Shown: positions 34,573 through 48,568, counted from the stretch's first letter. The stretch is 64,000 bases of DNA from Climacteris rufus (GCA_013398175.1 VZRZ01007321.1:248248-312247); one strand, 5' to 3'. Made by a program: numbers and translations. Notes: generated by a model from the sequence alone, not told the origin.

Positions 34573-37500
34573 TACAGTTAACAATAAAGTCTTTAGGTTA
34601 GGGTTATTTTTATGCCCACATAATTTTATAAGAGTTTTATTCTTTATTTTATGGTGCATTCTAATACTTTGATCTTGCATGTGGTTCTTAAATCTACTGC
34701 ACAACTGTAATTCTTTCTAACCACCTACTATTGCTCCCTCAAGAACACCTGGGAAATTATCCTCAGGACAAAAGGAGAAGAAAGGCATAGTGTCTTGTTG
34801 CTTGAAGCATTCTTCTGAATCTCTAAAAAAGCTCCACCTTGACTGCAGGTGACAACAGTGCTACAGATGCTAATATGTGACAGGGTAATGTCCAGCAGTG
34901 TTAAAGCTTTTGCTAAACAAAAGTTGGTTTACTTAGAAAAATCAAAACTTAACACACAGAGAGAAGACATCAGAATCTGTTTAGTGGCTGGCATGACAAA
35001 TGGAATAAGGGTTAAAATGCAGCATTTTGGGGCCACGACTCTGAATTCATTTGTTCCCTCTCTAAATAAATGTCCAGTGTCATTTAGTTGCCTAAAGGTA
35101 TTCCAGGCCATTAGCAGGCATCATGACACTGAGCAAAAGTCCAGCTTTGTTAGCCAGTTCCCTGTATTTCAAGAAAGAGAAATCCTATACTGCATAAACT
35201 TGTCTAGTCATCCAATGCCATGCTTCTCTTCCACATTAAATAGTGATTCAGATGCTTCTAGTCATCTGAGTATTATTGACTTCCATTTAGCACTGTCAAT
35301 TAACTCTGACTGAGGATCTGACTTGGTTTTTAGACCACTGTAATTTTTTCCTTCCTAATGAGGGCTCCACTTTTACTACTGCTCATTTTGAAAGCTATGT
35401 GGAAGTACTTGGACTGAGACAATATTCTTTTTCCCTGTTGCCGTGTATCACCTGGGCTCAGCAAAAGCAGAACTGCCTGTTGAATCCATGATCTGAGGAT
35501 TGAAGACTGTTTTGTCTTGAATACTAAATAAGAAATCATTAAGAAAATAGAGAAAACATGTAAGTGTGCTTTCCCTTCAATTTTCAGACTCAGACTTGCC
35601 TGGAAGAAGAGTAGCATCCTTTGAGGAAATTTAGGTGCCCGGCCTAAGAAACAATCTTGAGTGGATGGCACTCTTGTAAAATTAATGCAAAATCAGGCTC
35701 TCAAATTCAATGCACAGATTTATATAGAGAACACACCCTACAGCAGATCAACACATCACCCAGCATAGTCACAATATGGTCACTTGAACACATATATTTG
35801 CATAGATATAATTTTCTTTCTTAACTCCAACAAAAGTTGGGTGAAATAATTATATTACAAATCTCTGATTTTTTGCAAGTATTTCTCCCTCTAGTTAAAT
35901 ATTGCCTCTTAAAAAAAAAAAAAACAAAAGGTGTTTTTTTTTTAATTTTAATTTACTCTTTTCCAAGGAAATTAATTTTTATCCACAACCAATCTTGGAA
36001 CAAGTCACCTGAATAAGGTAAGTAGATGACTGTAATTCAAGAATGCCATTTAGCAGTCATAGGAGCTTTAGGAGAAGACAGATTAAATTTGGAACATTTT
36101 GGTCTTTAATGAAATTTAAATAAAATGAACTCTGCTTATGATAATAAATCATCTACTTATTGGTTTGGTATCACCCCATTAGAATTTAGGGTGACTAATA
36201 GTCTCTGCCAGAGTTTTATACATTTCTCTCAATTCCCAGCCCAGTGCTAAGTTAATGTCTGATCTCAGTCACACCAGCACCAAACAGAAATGACTCTACT
36301 GAATGAACCTGGGTGTGACCAAACAACTCTAAACATCAATTCAATTGTGTCTGCTCTTGCTTCAGCTATAAACATCCCCACATCTAATAATATCACAGGC
36401 ACAGACATTTTACACCATGTTCTTCTGCCTTTAGGGACTGTGAGCAAAGACGAGTGATCCTGGACTTGCTTTGTCCGAGCTCCACACTAGACAAAAAATC
36501 CAGGCTGGGAGCAGTGGGGCCACATAAGTTCAGTACTGCATCCAAACTGCTACAGGCAGTGTCACGGTGTCACACTAAGGCAGTATCCTGCTTTCCATGG
36601 GGGCTTTCAAACCCTAGAATGGGGGCAGAGATTCTGCATGCAGCTGCCCATACAGACAAGTCCTAGGGCTCTATGAGTGCATCATTGTTAATAAATTAAA
36701 CAGAGAATGGGCAGAGGTGTGAGAGCAGTATTTGGGCACTGCATTTTTACATTGACAGAGCAGTTCCTGCAATATTTTGATTTGGGCAGTCTCTAAAATG
36801 ACACCTCGGTTCAATTTTGGAACTGTCACAGACCTAAGATTGTCCCTAACAGCAATTTACAAGCAGTCATTACATCCTGAGACCCAGGACAGTCCAGTAA
36901 TTTATCATCTGACCATGCCACTTCTGATCACAGATCCATGGAGGAATACTCTAGCCCTGCTCTGGTTCACAAGTGGTTTAACACCTGATACCAATCCACC
37001 CATGAATCATAAGTCTTGAAGCGGCCACATTCATATTTCTTTATCCTGCCAAAGTTGCAACGTGATCTGAGAGTGACTATGAAATGAGCTGCTGGCTTTA
37101 TATATGGAGAATTCAGCTTGAGGTTTGAAGCAGGCTATTGCACTCTCTTATCCCTTATTTAAGGAGCTGATTTATCTCTCATTAATGACATTGGAAAGAG
37201 TCTCACGAGCTTCATAAAAGGGAAATCATGTCCCAGACAACACAGAAAGATGCAAGGCCCAAGGAGTTCTTCAGGGGAAATACCCTTGCATCTGACTCCA
37301 GTAGGAGTCAGCAAACCCTCGTTATATAATTATAATGAGTCAAGATATAAATATGCACACTATGATTTGGATGCCTCACTTCACAGGTCAATATATTAGC
37401 AGAAACATTTTCATCTCTAATCTCATTCAAAACATAGACATAATACACTTCTTTTCTTTTTTAACTCTTCTGTCCTAACCACAAGTCTTTCCAGCTGGGT

Positions 37501-38249
37501 TAAGTGAACAACTAAATCTGTCTCTGTTGTTACTTTACTTGATTGATTAGTTCTGCTTCATCTCACAACACATGTACCTGAAGAAGTATCTTTTTGATAA
37601 CTAGGTGTAATCTATTGTAGGTTGAAAATAATACTACGTGAAAATATAAAATTTTTATCAGATTCATTTCAAAAGTAGAACAAATTATGTTTTCCAAGCT
37701 CAGATACAGTCATCACTATTAGGAAATTGCTTCTCATCATTCAACATATCTTAAATTTTCATGCACTTTTTATACTGTTAAGGGTTGAAAATGCTTTTTT
37801 ACAGAGGACATCAAAGTCAAATGACTCATAACCACATCCTAGGTGGGATGATGATTAGGAGTCAGTGAGTAAGCTTGGAGAATAATGAATTCAGTGACAG
37901 GGCAATCCTTTATCTATTATATTTTCAAAATTGTGCTTTCCTGTGAAAACTTCCTGCTGAATATTTGATAAATTGAGGCATATGGGAACCTGTGTCAGTA
38001 AAAGTACTCATGCAACAGCTCTTCTGTGTATGGCAGAAGTTTTCTCACAGGAATGCCACTACCTTAGTATTTGCTCCTATCTGTGAAATCAAGTACTGTG
38101 AATGAAATAATCTTCATGACAGGCTACAAAATCTATTTTTCTCTCCAGACTTGTCCACTGGGGAAGGTATTGAAGAAACTAGAGAGAACTGTAATAATAT
38201 GATAGTGAATTACTGTTGGGAAGAGGAGAGGAAGCGAATGAGGTTTGTG
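34573..38249. other. Non-coding DNA, no gene recognised
   Basis: The longest frame (34849-35313, plus, 154 codons) has no domain, signal peptide or family resemblance I can name. An A/T homopolymer pair lies near 35911-35943. Patches near 36440-36660 are richer in GC and unassigned. Confidence 0.5.
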
Positions 38250-38457
38250 ATGAATTGTGAAGGGCTGCCAGCCACTGGCGCTAGAGCTCTCTGCTCTCTC
38301 TTGGAGGAAAGATGCCTGAGGACCAAATTCCCAGAGATAAGAACCCTCCTAAAGCTCACGGTGACCAGGAGTTACCCCCAACATGCCTTGCTCTTTTTAT
38401 GGTAATAGTCTGTATCCTGTTGGCTAAACTGATGTCCATCCCACCCTGCCTTCCCCA

Positions 38458-38463
38458 TATAAA
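38458..38463 (+). promoter_or_regulatory. TATA box of LTR family D
   Basis: TATAAA stands in the LTR at the position expected for the retroviral core promoter, 72 bp before AATAAA at 38530-38535. Whether it still drives transcription cannot be seen from sequence. Confidence 0.65.
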
Positions 38464-38529
38464 CCCCCAGTGAGCACCCCTGATTTCAGGGAAAAGCCTA
38501 GCTTCTGATTCCCTTCATGGGAATGCCTG

Positions 38530-38535
38530 AATAAA
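38530..38535 (+). terminator. Polyadenylation signal of LTR family D
   Basis: This AATAAA, in the context CCTGAATAAAGCTTACC, is in sense orientation downstream of the LTR TATA box. Confidence 0.7.
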
Positions 38536-38805
38536 GCTTACCTGTGGAATTCACCACGCAAGGCTCCCTCATCTCACTCCGTCCCTGGGCTTGCCCAGGT
38601 GGTCTGTTTGAGCTGATCTCACAAAGAGCTGAATCACTACGAGCTGAAATCACTTCTAGCCAAAGCAGCTACACTCTTCAAGACCACCCGCCGTTCGGAG
38701 AAGTTGCAAAGGCCCCTGGAAAAGCTTTTTCTTTGCGGGAGGCTTTCTCTAGGAAGGTCACAACCCTGGTTAGCCCTTGGGCACCCCCCAGCTAGGACAA
38801 TGAAT

Positions 38806-39165
38806 TACCTGAAATTCCGTCACCTTCAGTATAACTATACTTTCTTTGGAAGCATCAGTCTGTGGGCCCTTTTGGAGACCTTTAAAAAATCCAAGCAAAT
38901 ATAGATTAATAAAACAATGGATGGGCTAGAGGGGTTTTTTTGTTCACAATTTTGTAGATTTCCAGCAGCAAGAGTTGCAAGTATTTTTTGCTTGAAAGCC
39001 AGGCTCTAGTTCTGTGATGAAAACTGGCCCTACTTCAGTCTCAGTTTTCCATCTGCACTATTCAGAGTGCTACTTATTGAAGCTTCCCAAACACACAGCT
39101 GCAGAAGCAGCAGCTTTGAACAAAGTAAGAGACTTTAAAACCTCAACTGGAGCTGTAATTACAAC
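38806..39165. other. Non-coding DNA between LTR and CR1 fragment
   Basis: No feature is recognised. Short frames here are unrelated to either neighbouring repeat. Confidence 0.5.
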
Positions 39166-39284
39166 ATTATTTAGATTGAAAAAGACCTTTAATATCACTG
39201 AGTCCAACCACGAACCTGACACTGCCCAGTCCAGCATTAAACCATGTCCCTAAGTGCCACACCTATACTTCCACGGATGGTGAC
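39166..39284 (-). mobile_element. CR1 3' tail fragment, antisense
   Basis: TTTAGATTGAAAAAGACCTT, then ATCACTGAGTCCAACCACGA, ACACTGCCCAGTCCA and TAAACCATGTCCCTAAGTGC, is the antisense of the CR1 3' UTR of the type that reads TTTAGGTTGGAAAAGACC...GAGTCCAACC. It is only about 120 bp and ends at GGATGGTGAC. Confidence 0.85.
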
Positions 39285-40498
39285 AATGGACATTTCCTGG
39301 TTTTCTGTCTCTTTCCCTTCTCTTCATACAGACCCACAAAGCTAAGAGGGAGAACATCATTCACAGAGCACCATTTCTTCTGCTGAAATCAGTCTAATAC
39401 CACATACGTACATTTTTAATTCAGAATAGATTTCGACAAAAGACATATTTCTTCTCAAAAAAAGTTTCATAAGAAATATGTGTTTTAGAAGAAAAGCTCA
39501 ATTTTGCCGATTTTACAGGGATCATTTAAATTGTAGTGTTGAAAGAGTTTTCATTCCACTGGCTTATTTGTTCATTTTTGTATATTAAAACACTCGTTTT
39601 AAAAGCAAGGGATGTTAAAAAAATTTTCATTTTGTAACATGAGGAGAAATCACACAGAATCATATAACAAATCCCAAAACATCACAAACACACTGGATGA
39701 AGCATTTCCTTTGTCATTTCATATGGAAAGACATGGTTAAAATATAGGTTTCTTATTAAAAATACTTTTCATAGAACAGAAATTTGTATTCTCTTATTTA
39801 ACACTAAAAACTCAAATATTCATGTAACCTCATTTTGCTTATTGTTTTCATTTTCTTCTTATTTCAAATACATTTCAGAAATTTTAATTCTCACCAAATT
39901 CCTAATGTCTTTATTTTGTCCTGTGCCCTTCGTACGGAGCAACAAATGCACTTTTCAATTTCCTTCGTCCAGTCCATCATTTTCATTACTTCCTCATCAC
40001 CTTCTCACTATTCCTGGGTACCAGTGACAGAACATGAAATGACATAAAAATAATAAAAAGCCTGGGTGATCAAGATATGAAATGTAATTTAGTTTTTTTT
40101 AATGTTTACTAATATTATTTTATTATTTTGCTGTTTATCTGCCAGAATTTCATCAAAGCTGAAGCCAATGGGCAAGAATAGTGTCATTCAATATACCACT
40201 TTTTCAAATAAATTGTGCTTTGATGATAATTTTGTGCTCTTCTCTAACCTAATATAAACCTTGTTGATTTTTCAGGACTAAGTGAACATTCTGAGATGAA
40301 GAGTCAAACAACAAAAGGAGTTCAAAAGAGAGAATTCCTCTTAAAAAGTAGTGAAATTAACAGATGCTGGCATCTATCTTTTCTGTAGCTGCAAAATTGG
40401 ATGTTGAGATGCTTTGTGGATGGTGGAAAGAGCTGTCAGATAGAGGAGTTTTGTTTGCAACAATTCTCAAAGTCAAAACATCTCTTAAACAATACACT
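39285..40498. other. AT-rich non-coding DNA, no gene recognised
   Basis: No repeat family or coding region is recognised. Confidence 0.5.
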
Positions 40499-41192
40499 GG
40501 AATCATAGAATACCATGTTGGAAGGGAACTCAAGGATCATCTGATCCAACATTTCTTGGAAAAAACATGGTCAAGACAAGATGGCCCAGCACCCTGTCAA
40601 GATGAATATTAAGATTGTACAGTGCTGGGGAATCCACCACTTTCCTGGGGAGTTTATTCCAGTGGCTGATTGTTCTCATTGTGAAAAATTTTCTGTTTGT
40701 GTCCAATCAGAATCTCCCCACAAGTAACTCGTACCTATTAGTCCTCATCTTTTCCATGGGACTTCTTGTAGAAAGGGAGTCTCCATGTTCGTTGTAGCCA
40801 CACTTTAAACTCTGGAACATGGTGATAAGGTCTCTCCTAAGCCTTGTTTCCTTAAAGCTTAACTACCCCTGTTCTCTCAGCCTTTCCTCATGTGGCAGTC
40901 TCCCCATTCCTTTGAATATCTCTTTTTGTACAGTGGGGACCACACTTGAACACAGTGTTCCAGGTGTGGCCTGACAAGCACTGAGCAGAGTGGAATAATT
41001 AATTCTTTCTCTGTGCTGGTTGGCCCCTGCCACATGCACTGCATCCCATTGGCTTTTCTGATCACAGCATCCCATTCTTACTCATAGGGAGCAGTTGCCA
41101 ACCAGGACCCCCAGGTTCCTTTCCACAGAGATAACCCAAAGGCTAGACCAGGACCCTGAGGTCCTTTTCCGCTAGAACTGATCCAAAACTGT
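40499..41192 (-). mobile_element. CR1 retrotransposon, about 690 bp, antisense, with local duplication
   Basis: The plus strand begins GGAATCATAGAATACCATGT and follows a CR1 3' UTR and ORF2 in antisense: GGGGAATCCACCACTTTCC, GTCTCTCCTAAGCC, AGCCTTTCCTCATGTGGCAG, GACCACACTTGAACACAGTG and CACTGCATCCCATTGGC. Conceptual minus-strand translation shows a degraded piece of the reverse transcriptase C-terminal region (VLVRPHLEHCVQVWSPLYKK), broken by frameshifts. At its 5' end an approximately 46-bp segment starting ACCAGGACCC occurs twice in tandem (41101-41146 and 41147-41192, imperfect). It is the longest CR1 piece in the window. Confidence 0.92.
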
Positions 41193-44100
41193 AGATGCAT
41201 GTTTATGAAGCAAATGTGTCGTTTAATAGCTGGTTTCACAATGAAGAATTCAAATTTCCAAGATTTTGGATTCTGTGATTTGGCACTGGTGGTACATTGA
41301 TGCTGCTGTGTTGAACACAGATAAGGAGCTAATTTTAATTTCTAACATTTAGGCTAATATATAAACATTCATTCCTCAATAGTCAAGAGACACTATTCTT
41401 CTTTTAAAATGGAAGGTATTTGCCCATTTAAACTACATTTGTAATTCACTGACCTTCCCACTACGCATTATATTTGTGAGCAAGGAACCTAAATTAAGAA
41501 ATAGCACCTTTTTTATCTCTCTAAAAAAAGTCTATGAAATTCATTCATGTTGTCAAGCTTAATGCAATTGCTCACTTTCCGAGGTTTATTACTACTATTT
41601 CCACTTTGATGTTATGTCATATACAAAACAATCTTTGGCTTCACAAAAGAAAACAAAAATCCACTCACTAGAAAGACATTTTTGGAACACTGCAGACATT
41701 TACAATGCACTCATTTGTATTATATTCTCATTGACTTCAGTGTTCTGCAGAAACTTAGCCAAAGAGGAGAAACCTAACACAGGACTCTTAGTTTCATCCA
41801 AATTCGACCCAAATTCCCCTTGAGCTCTTTTCATTGCCATCCAACCTTAGGTAACGTGTCCTGACTTTGCAATGGTCATTTGACAAGCCTTAGCACTTAT
41901 GAAGACATTCATATGGCTCTTGAGATGAGTGGTGTTCTAAGTTGATACATTCAGAAACTCTGCAGATTTTGACTGCATAGGAAATCAAGAGACTAAATTA
42001 ATTACTATATTATTTTATGCTTAAAAACAGACTTAATTGGCACAAAAGAAATCTATTACAAGTCAAAAAACATGTTTTATAACTCAGAGATTGTATTTTT
42101 GTCCAGTTATTCCCAAGTCTGGGACCAAAGTCCTTCAGTAAACAATGAATTATTTGCAAAATACATTTATTTACAAAATTTCATTCTGAAAAAGTATTTG
42201 TCAATCTAACAACTTTTCTTCATTTTGCACTATGTTTTCATAACTAATTTTAAAACACATCCTGTTCATAACTAGCTACATTATGTTGTGGTTGCGTAAT
42301 CTTACCAGTCTCAGCATTCACAAAGCACAGAAGCCTTTTCCTCCAAGGTATGGATTTCAAGGGGAAAGCAATATTGTCCTCAATGTTAGGAATCCAAATT
42401 TTCCGTATGGTACAAAGTGTCTGTCTCTTGTAGTGTTCTTGTTCATTCACAGAACAGGATGGGAAATAACAGTTCAGTTCTGTCACTTCTGACACTGTTC
42501 TTTTCTCTGTCAATGAGAACAAATCCCTTTAATTCACCTCCATCACTGCACTGATCTGGTCTTCTCAAGCATTCCATTTTTGTCTCCACAAGATCTCTCC
42601 TTGACTTTTTTCTTCCCATGTTTCAATCAGTTCTTTTGCTCATTCCTTCCTCTTAATTTTTTCCTTCTTAGGAGCTGCATGTTTGCCTGTTTGGACTCTT
42701 CCCTGTAGTGAGCTGCATCCAGTTCAGGGAGGGACAAATATAACTTTCTAAGGACCTTAGTTGCTTTAGAAATTGGCAGCTTTGCACACTCCACTTAAGC
42801 ATTTAAGTAAACATACAAGGGTGTGACAAGAAAGAGAACAGGGAAGGATAAAAAGACACCTTGTGGTTTCCACCAGCTTTTTTGTAGCTTTAGGATCTTG
42901 AAATTATATGTTTATATTTGATTTGTTGGCTTTGATGTGTCAAGGTAATAGTAGAACAATATTTATGTATTAGTAATTACAGTACTCTCCTTATCCGCTC
43001 TCCCCCATTCCCAGTAGCATAGCTATAGTTTATAGACTGTCAGTATTTCCATTACAAAGTCCATTTTTCAGAGGTCAATAACTTAGCCATCTAAGACTGC
43101 ATCAGCTCAAAAGAAGATATACAAGTTGTCAGAGACTCTTAATTCATCTTTTATTTCCATGATGGAAGGGAACCAGTTGTTCATTTGGGGTTTCTTTGTT
43201 TTGTTTTCTTGTAACGTATGAGATTTTGTTTCCTTTCTGAGCTAAAACTTGGCTTTTTGTTCTGAAACTGAAATGTTGCAGCTAAATTGTCACTTACATG
43301 GGCTAAACATTTCAAGATTTTTTAAAGTATAACAAAACATACATTTCCAGATAAAAAGCACAGCTCCCAAGCAGTCAGTGCAGAAGTTTTTTATCCATTT
43401 TTAGACTGCAGAGAACATTTGTCTTAGCTGCCACCCTAGTGGTAAATAGCATGCTTTGAGTTTTCTAAGAAAAGCACATTATGATAACAAGGCAAATAAA
43501 AGGGTTCCTATTCTCACCTGAGGCTGGTACAATTCCATACAAGTGCTGGACTTATGCCAATCTGTACCACTGGAAATTGTATTCTGTGCAATAAACAGAG
43601 CTGAAGAAGTTTCTGTCACATTTTCATCCACAGCAGCTCTTTCCAGTTGCATTAGGGAACCACAAAGTCATAAACTCAAGTGGAAGCATCACTGATGCCT
43701 AAGATATCTTACTATAATGGAGGCGTACTTTGTGTTGTTTTCCTTGTTTAAAGGATTTGTTTCACCGTATTTGAAGAGACAACTTGAACCAGCAGTGTGG
43801 TCTCTTGGGTTTACTATGGACTGGTTAACCCTTGGAAACTTGATTGAATCCCCTGATTAAGTGCATCTTTTTAGGCCAAAATATTTTTGAGCACAACCTG
43901 GACACAAGTGTCTACAGCACAAAATCAGTGAAAGATGAAGCTTCTCTCTGTTTACAAAGAAAAAAATCACAAAAATATTGGTGGTAGTTTTAGAACAAGA
44001 TTTCCAAGCACAGAGAATATCTTTGATCCATTTGAAGGACATAGGTGAAGTACTTTTTCCCACTAACTCACACCACAGTGTGACAGTGTGACACACAGGC

Positions 44101-47100
44101 ACAGGCAATGAGAAAACTGACAGAATAAATTAATGTGATCGGTCACAAATTTGTCATCAGCAGTTTCATGCATATGTATGCTGTATTTGTTACTATAAAG
44201 ATGATATTAGACAATAATAAACTACATAGTACATTGAAATCATTAAATAGAAAGTGTTACATTGCATTCACTATTGTTTCTGGAAAAATTAAACTAAAGA
44301 AAAAGCAACTCCTGGATAATTGGAAAACAAGAGCAGCAAGAAGTGTAAATAAACAGTCACTACATTTGTTCCTACTAATTGCTAGAAACAACTTCCTATA
44401 TTTAATTCATAATCAGTATATTGAAGTTACAGCTATTCTTCTTTACCAAAAATTATCTTAGTTGTACAAACAATGGAAGTCTGGATTTTTTTTCCCAACT
44501 AAAGTTATCTATTTTACTCAGCCAGTTTGCAATGCACCAAAGCACAGTCACCCAGAAGAAGGCCAATGAGCATCAGAAACAGTGTGCATCTGCTTCCTGA
44601 GCCAACCTGGGCACTTTCCACTCTGTGCTTTCTCATTGCAGCAACGTGCTGCCATTCAACAGCCATAGGACTTCAGGCAGCTGGCTCCCTTCCTCAAAGC
44701 CCATCTGCACATTTTGGCATAGAATATGTTAATGCACTATCAGCCAGCCTTGTCCTTTGGGATTTGATGGTACTCACAGAAGAAATGGAAGCACTGCAAT
44801 GCATGTGAGCCTTGTGCAACACCGTGCAACACATGGTGATCCATTGTAGCTTACCAAACCTTTGAAAGCCTTGTGGCAAAAGGAGATTGTCATTGCCAGA
44901 TGTGATTTGGCTTTCATATGGTTTAATTTGAAAAATGCTGTAAAAATGTGTATTCGTATTTGTTCACGGTTCTCATAAAATTCAACAAAAAATAAGCGGG
45001 GGGAAAAAAAGACACAACAGAAATGCCTTCAATTTTTTCAGCACTCTGTTGAAAAAATGCTTTAATGCTTTTAAAAATGTTTTCTTATACTATAGAGTCA
45101 TCAAAGAAAATGCCAAAAAAATCAATGAATAATGATTTTTACTAAATACTAATGGGAAAATATTCTGTTTAGTTCACATACTGTTACTATTACTCAAGCA
45201 ATATCTGTAATTGTATCACAGAATGCAAACTCAGAGTTCAGATGCAAAATCTCAGGGAAGTATCAGAGCAATTTTCAAAACAGAAAATATTCTTTTTGTA
45301 TTTAGACAGAGTTAATTCACATCAAATCATGTGGGCAGGAAGTTCCATTTGAACAGAATTTTATTAATCTTTATAGTTCACAATCATGTTGGGCAGAATA
45401 TATAATTATGGAAAGTAGGAGCCTCCTCTGAAACTGCTAACCAAAACTATTTTCCACTAAGAATAAATTTATCTTACTTAGCATTAGAGTCTGAAAATGA
45501 ATGTATACAATCTAGGGGTTTGTTTAGCCTTTTCCTCTACCCAATGGACAGAAATAGAAATCCTAGTGTTCTTCATTTTAGCTACTGAATACCCTTCCTT
45601 TATGAAAGAGTACATTTTCCTCCATCTGTAAAGACTTCTCAACTGACCAGAGAGCTTAGATGAGGCGCTTCACTGTGAGGAAGTTAAGGTTAGGTGAAAT
45701 TAATCAAAAGTGTCTTATTGTCTTGGTTTGTATTAACTTCATTCTTCTGCTCACTAAGGAATAAACTGGAATAAACTTAAGAACATATTTCCCCCCACCC
45801 CCAGTTCCCCAACACAAACTAACTAGTGGCCAATCTATAACTACTTCCTCCTTTCATGCCACCTTCATCATACATGCAAATTAATAACTATACTTTTGCA
45901 GTTGAAAGCTTATTATAGGTGTCTAACACAATATCTCAGGTGTATCCCACATCTTAGACCCATTCTGCCTGCTCAAGTGATCATGGGTCAGGAAGCAGGG
46001 TGTTACTCTAAATGTCTAAATCACCACAACATTAAATATAGTGACATTAACATGTCCAGGATACTGGATGCACTGAATATTCATAATTTGCACATGCAAC
46101 AGTCACGGGCATGTGATATTTCTGGGTATCCAGTCCAGACCATCAGAAACTAATATGAGATTCTACTCCCAAGATGACAGAGCAGTGAAATTTATATCGT
46201 TAACATTAGGCTTAACCAGCAGAAAAGACAGTTCCATTCATGTACAGATTCAGTAGCTATATTGTTTTCCTCAAAAAGAATTGAGTTAAAGCCAATTTTA
46301 AATGTATTGATTGATGCTGTTACCCAAATATGAGGCAAATTTTCAAATACAATCTTGAATATTATTTATTTCAACACCAACAATCCTGTGTAAAACAAGA
46401 TTTTAAAAAAATCATTAAGAAACAAGGTTCATCAAACTGAAGACTGTGTCTCTCAGCATTGCCCAAGATGCTTACAAAGCACAGAAAACAGAGCAATTGG
46501 GTGTCAAAACTTCACCAGTGTGCCTTCCCACCTTCCAGCAAGCTTTTTAAGTGATTTCATCAGTCAGAGGCAGCAACCTTAACTTTGAACGGACATTTAA
46601 ATTGACATTTCTATGTCAAGTCATGACACAGAAGATTTACCAAAGTTGTGCCAGAAGGTTGCTTTCTCCACGCAGAATTCCTCTGGAGTGTTTGTTTCAA
46701 CAGTTTACCAAATATGTTAGTAGCAGTAAATGAGAGAGAGTTTGATAGCAAAAACTCTGCCTGGGGCAAAGAATGCAAGAGCAGAGCTTGACTCGAGGGA
46801 CCATTTTCTGATTTATGACATGTAAAACATTGCCCCTGGAAGAACATCCATTTCTTTAAATTCACATAAAACCTACTGAGGCTGTCCTAAACCATAATAT
46901 AGTTATACTACAGCTTAAAATCTCCTCAGGCACTAGGAAGTTTGTACAAAAAAGGGTTCTGAACTTTGGGCTATTGGGAAAAAGAACGAAAAGGTTTATT
47001 CCAGATTTTTGAGAGGAAGAAAGAAGAAGGGTTGTGTTTCAGTGCCTGAGCACTACTTAACAGTAAGATTAAAGCTTACAAAACAGTTAGAACTTCTATA

Positions 47101-48566
47101 TAAATGTCGGTACATTTTCAGATTAAAATGTTTTATCTCTTCAGTTTCAGCAGCCAAGATCTGCTTTTTGCAGCAGCCAAGACAAAGCTTTGCAGTGTGT
47201 TTTGCAGTTAGATTGCTGGTACAAATTCTTGCTTTCATACTGACGTGCAAAGTCCTGGTCAAGATTCGGAACCTTCTGTACTCAAATCTATAAGTGCACA
47301 CTTGAAGGCCTTTCCTGTATCAAGGATGTTACAAAACTCTCTGCTGTTGAGACATAGGTTGCATTTCAAGGCTACTATGAGCAACAACAGTCCTTCAATT
47401 TAACTGTTTTCTGTGTATTCTGTGCTGTGCAGCAACTATCCTCTTACCTCAGGGCTGGTTGATCCTTAGAAAACATCGCAAACACAATAGGTAGCACACC
47501 TCCCTTTTTAAAAAAGGTCAATATTTGGAATGGGTTGGTGCTGGGAAGGGTAGGTTACTGGCTTCCAATATGGAAATATGTGTTTCTATGGAGACCTGAA
47601 ATATAAATTGAAGTGAGGTAGAAGGAAAGTCCTAAAAAGAGCCATTGCCTTCCACATGATGGTTGCTGCATCTTCAAATCATTTGTGAAATCTCCAATTT
47701 CATCCTCAACCCCATTAAAATTGTTTGCAAGGTGTGTGGTGACCACCACTTCTTGTGCTGTTCACCATGTTTGTATTGGTGTCTTGTCCTAGCAATGGTT
47801 TTCTACACCTCTCAAGTCTCAGAGTGCTGACTCTGTGATGAGGGCAGTCCTTTTGTTACCAGCAAGCAGGGTCCTGAGTCCTCTTCTAGCTCTATAAGAC
47901 ACAATGCTTTTTATGCTGTTCCAGCTGTACTTGGAAGGCAGAGCCCACCTGCAGTGCAAACATGGTCACACAGAACAGACAACCTGGAGCTGTGTTTTTG
48001 TCCCTCACTTCTCTCACATTCATGTCAGTTGCGTATTCAAATCCTGTGTCAAGGACTCCCTAAGCCTATAAAATGCCTTACTCCTTCTTCTGCACAGAAC
48101 TGAGCAGCGGCAACTGAGAAATGCTGGTCTTCTTTTGCACATATACCTGATATATTGCCAGAGTTATCCCAGAAGGGATTAATATTATTTTTTATGGCAG
48201 TGCTCACTGCTTCAAACTTCGTTTACACATGTGAAAAACTCCTATGACTTCAATTCAGGTGTGAGGCTCTTGCAGTTGTGTTCACTTTACGAGAGTATAA
48301 AAGACAACATGAAAAGCAGAATATCAGTGCTTTAAAGGTGAAGGGCAAAACAAGGTTTATTGGAAAATCAGCATCACTGCCCTTCACTGACTAGGTTAAT
48401 ATAAATAATAAGTATATAATTTATTTTTATACTTAAATTTTTACATAGCTTTCAGTGTAAAAGGATTCTTGCACATATTTATCCAACACTGATGATGACA
48501 ATACTGATTTCCATTTTACTGTAGATCAGCTTTAAATGTTAAATGGTAGTTCTTCAAAAACAAAAT

Positions 48567-48568
<2 letters not shown>
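41193..48568. other. Long non-coding stretch, no gene recognised
   Basis: Seven kilobases have no recognisable transposon or gene. Frames such as 44135-44461 (108 codons), 44527-44808 (93 codons) and 47009-47293 (94 codons) show no domains and are not supported by plausible exon boundaries. Confidence 0.5.

Larger units (their letters stand above)
38256..38799 (+). mobile_element. Solo LTR, family D, 544 bp
   Basis: The LTR starts TGTGAAGGGCTGCCAGCC, ends CACCCCCCAGCTAGGACA and is bounded by a perfect 6-bp target-site duplication ATGAAT (38250-38255 and 38800-38805). A TATA box (TATAAA, 38458-38463, in a CCCCATATAAACCCCC context) lies 72 bp upstream of a polyadenylation signal (AATAAA, 38530-38535), the expected order for U3 and R. 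It is GC-rich compared with its surroundings. I see no related copy in the window and no internal viral genes, so it is a solo LTR. The 6-bp duplication points to a class II (ERVK-like) integrase. Confidence 0.88.

Noticed and set aside
34849..35313. 154-codon plus-strand frame
   Set aside because: It has no domain, no signal peptide, no codon bias I can see and no splice context. A frame this long can occur by chance in 64 kb.
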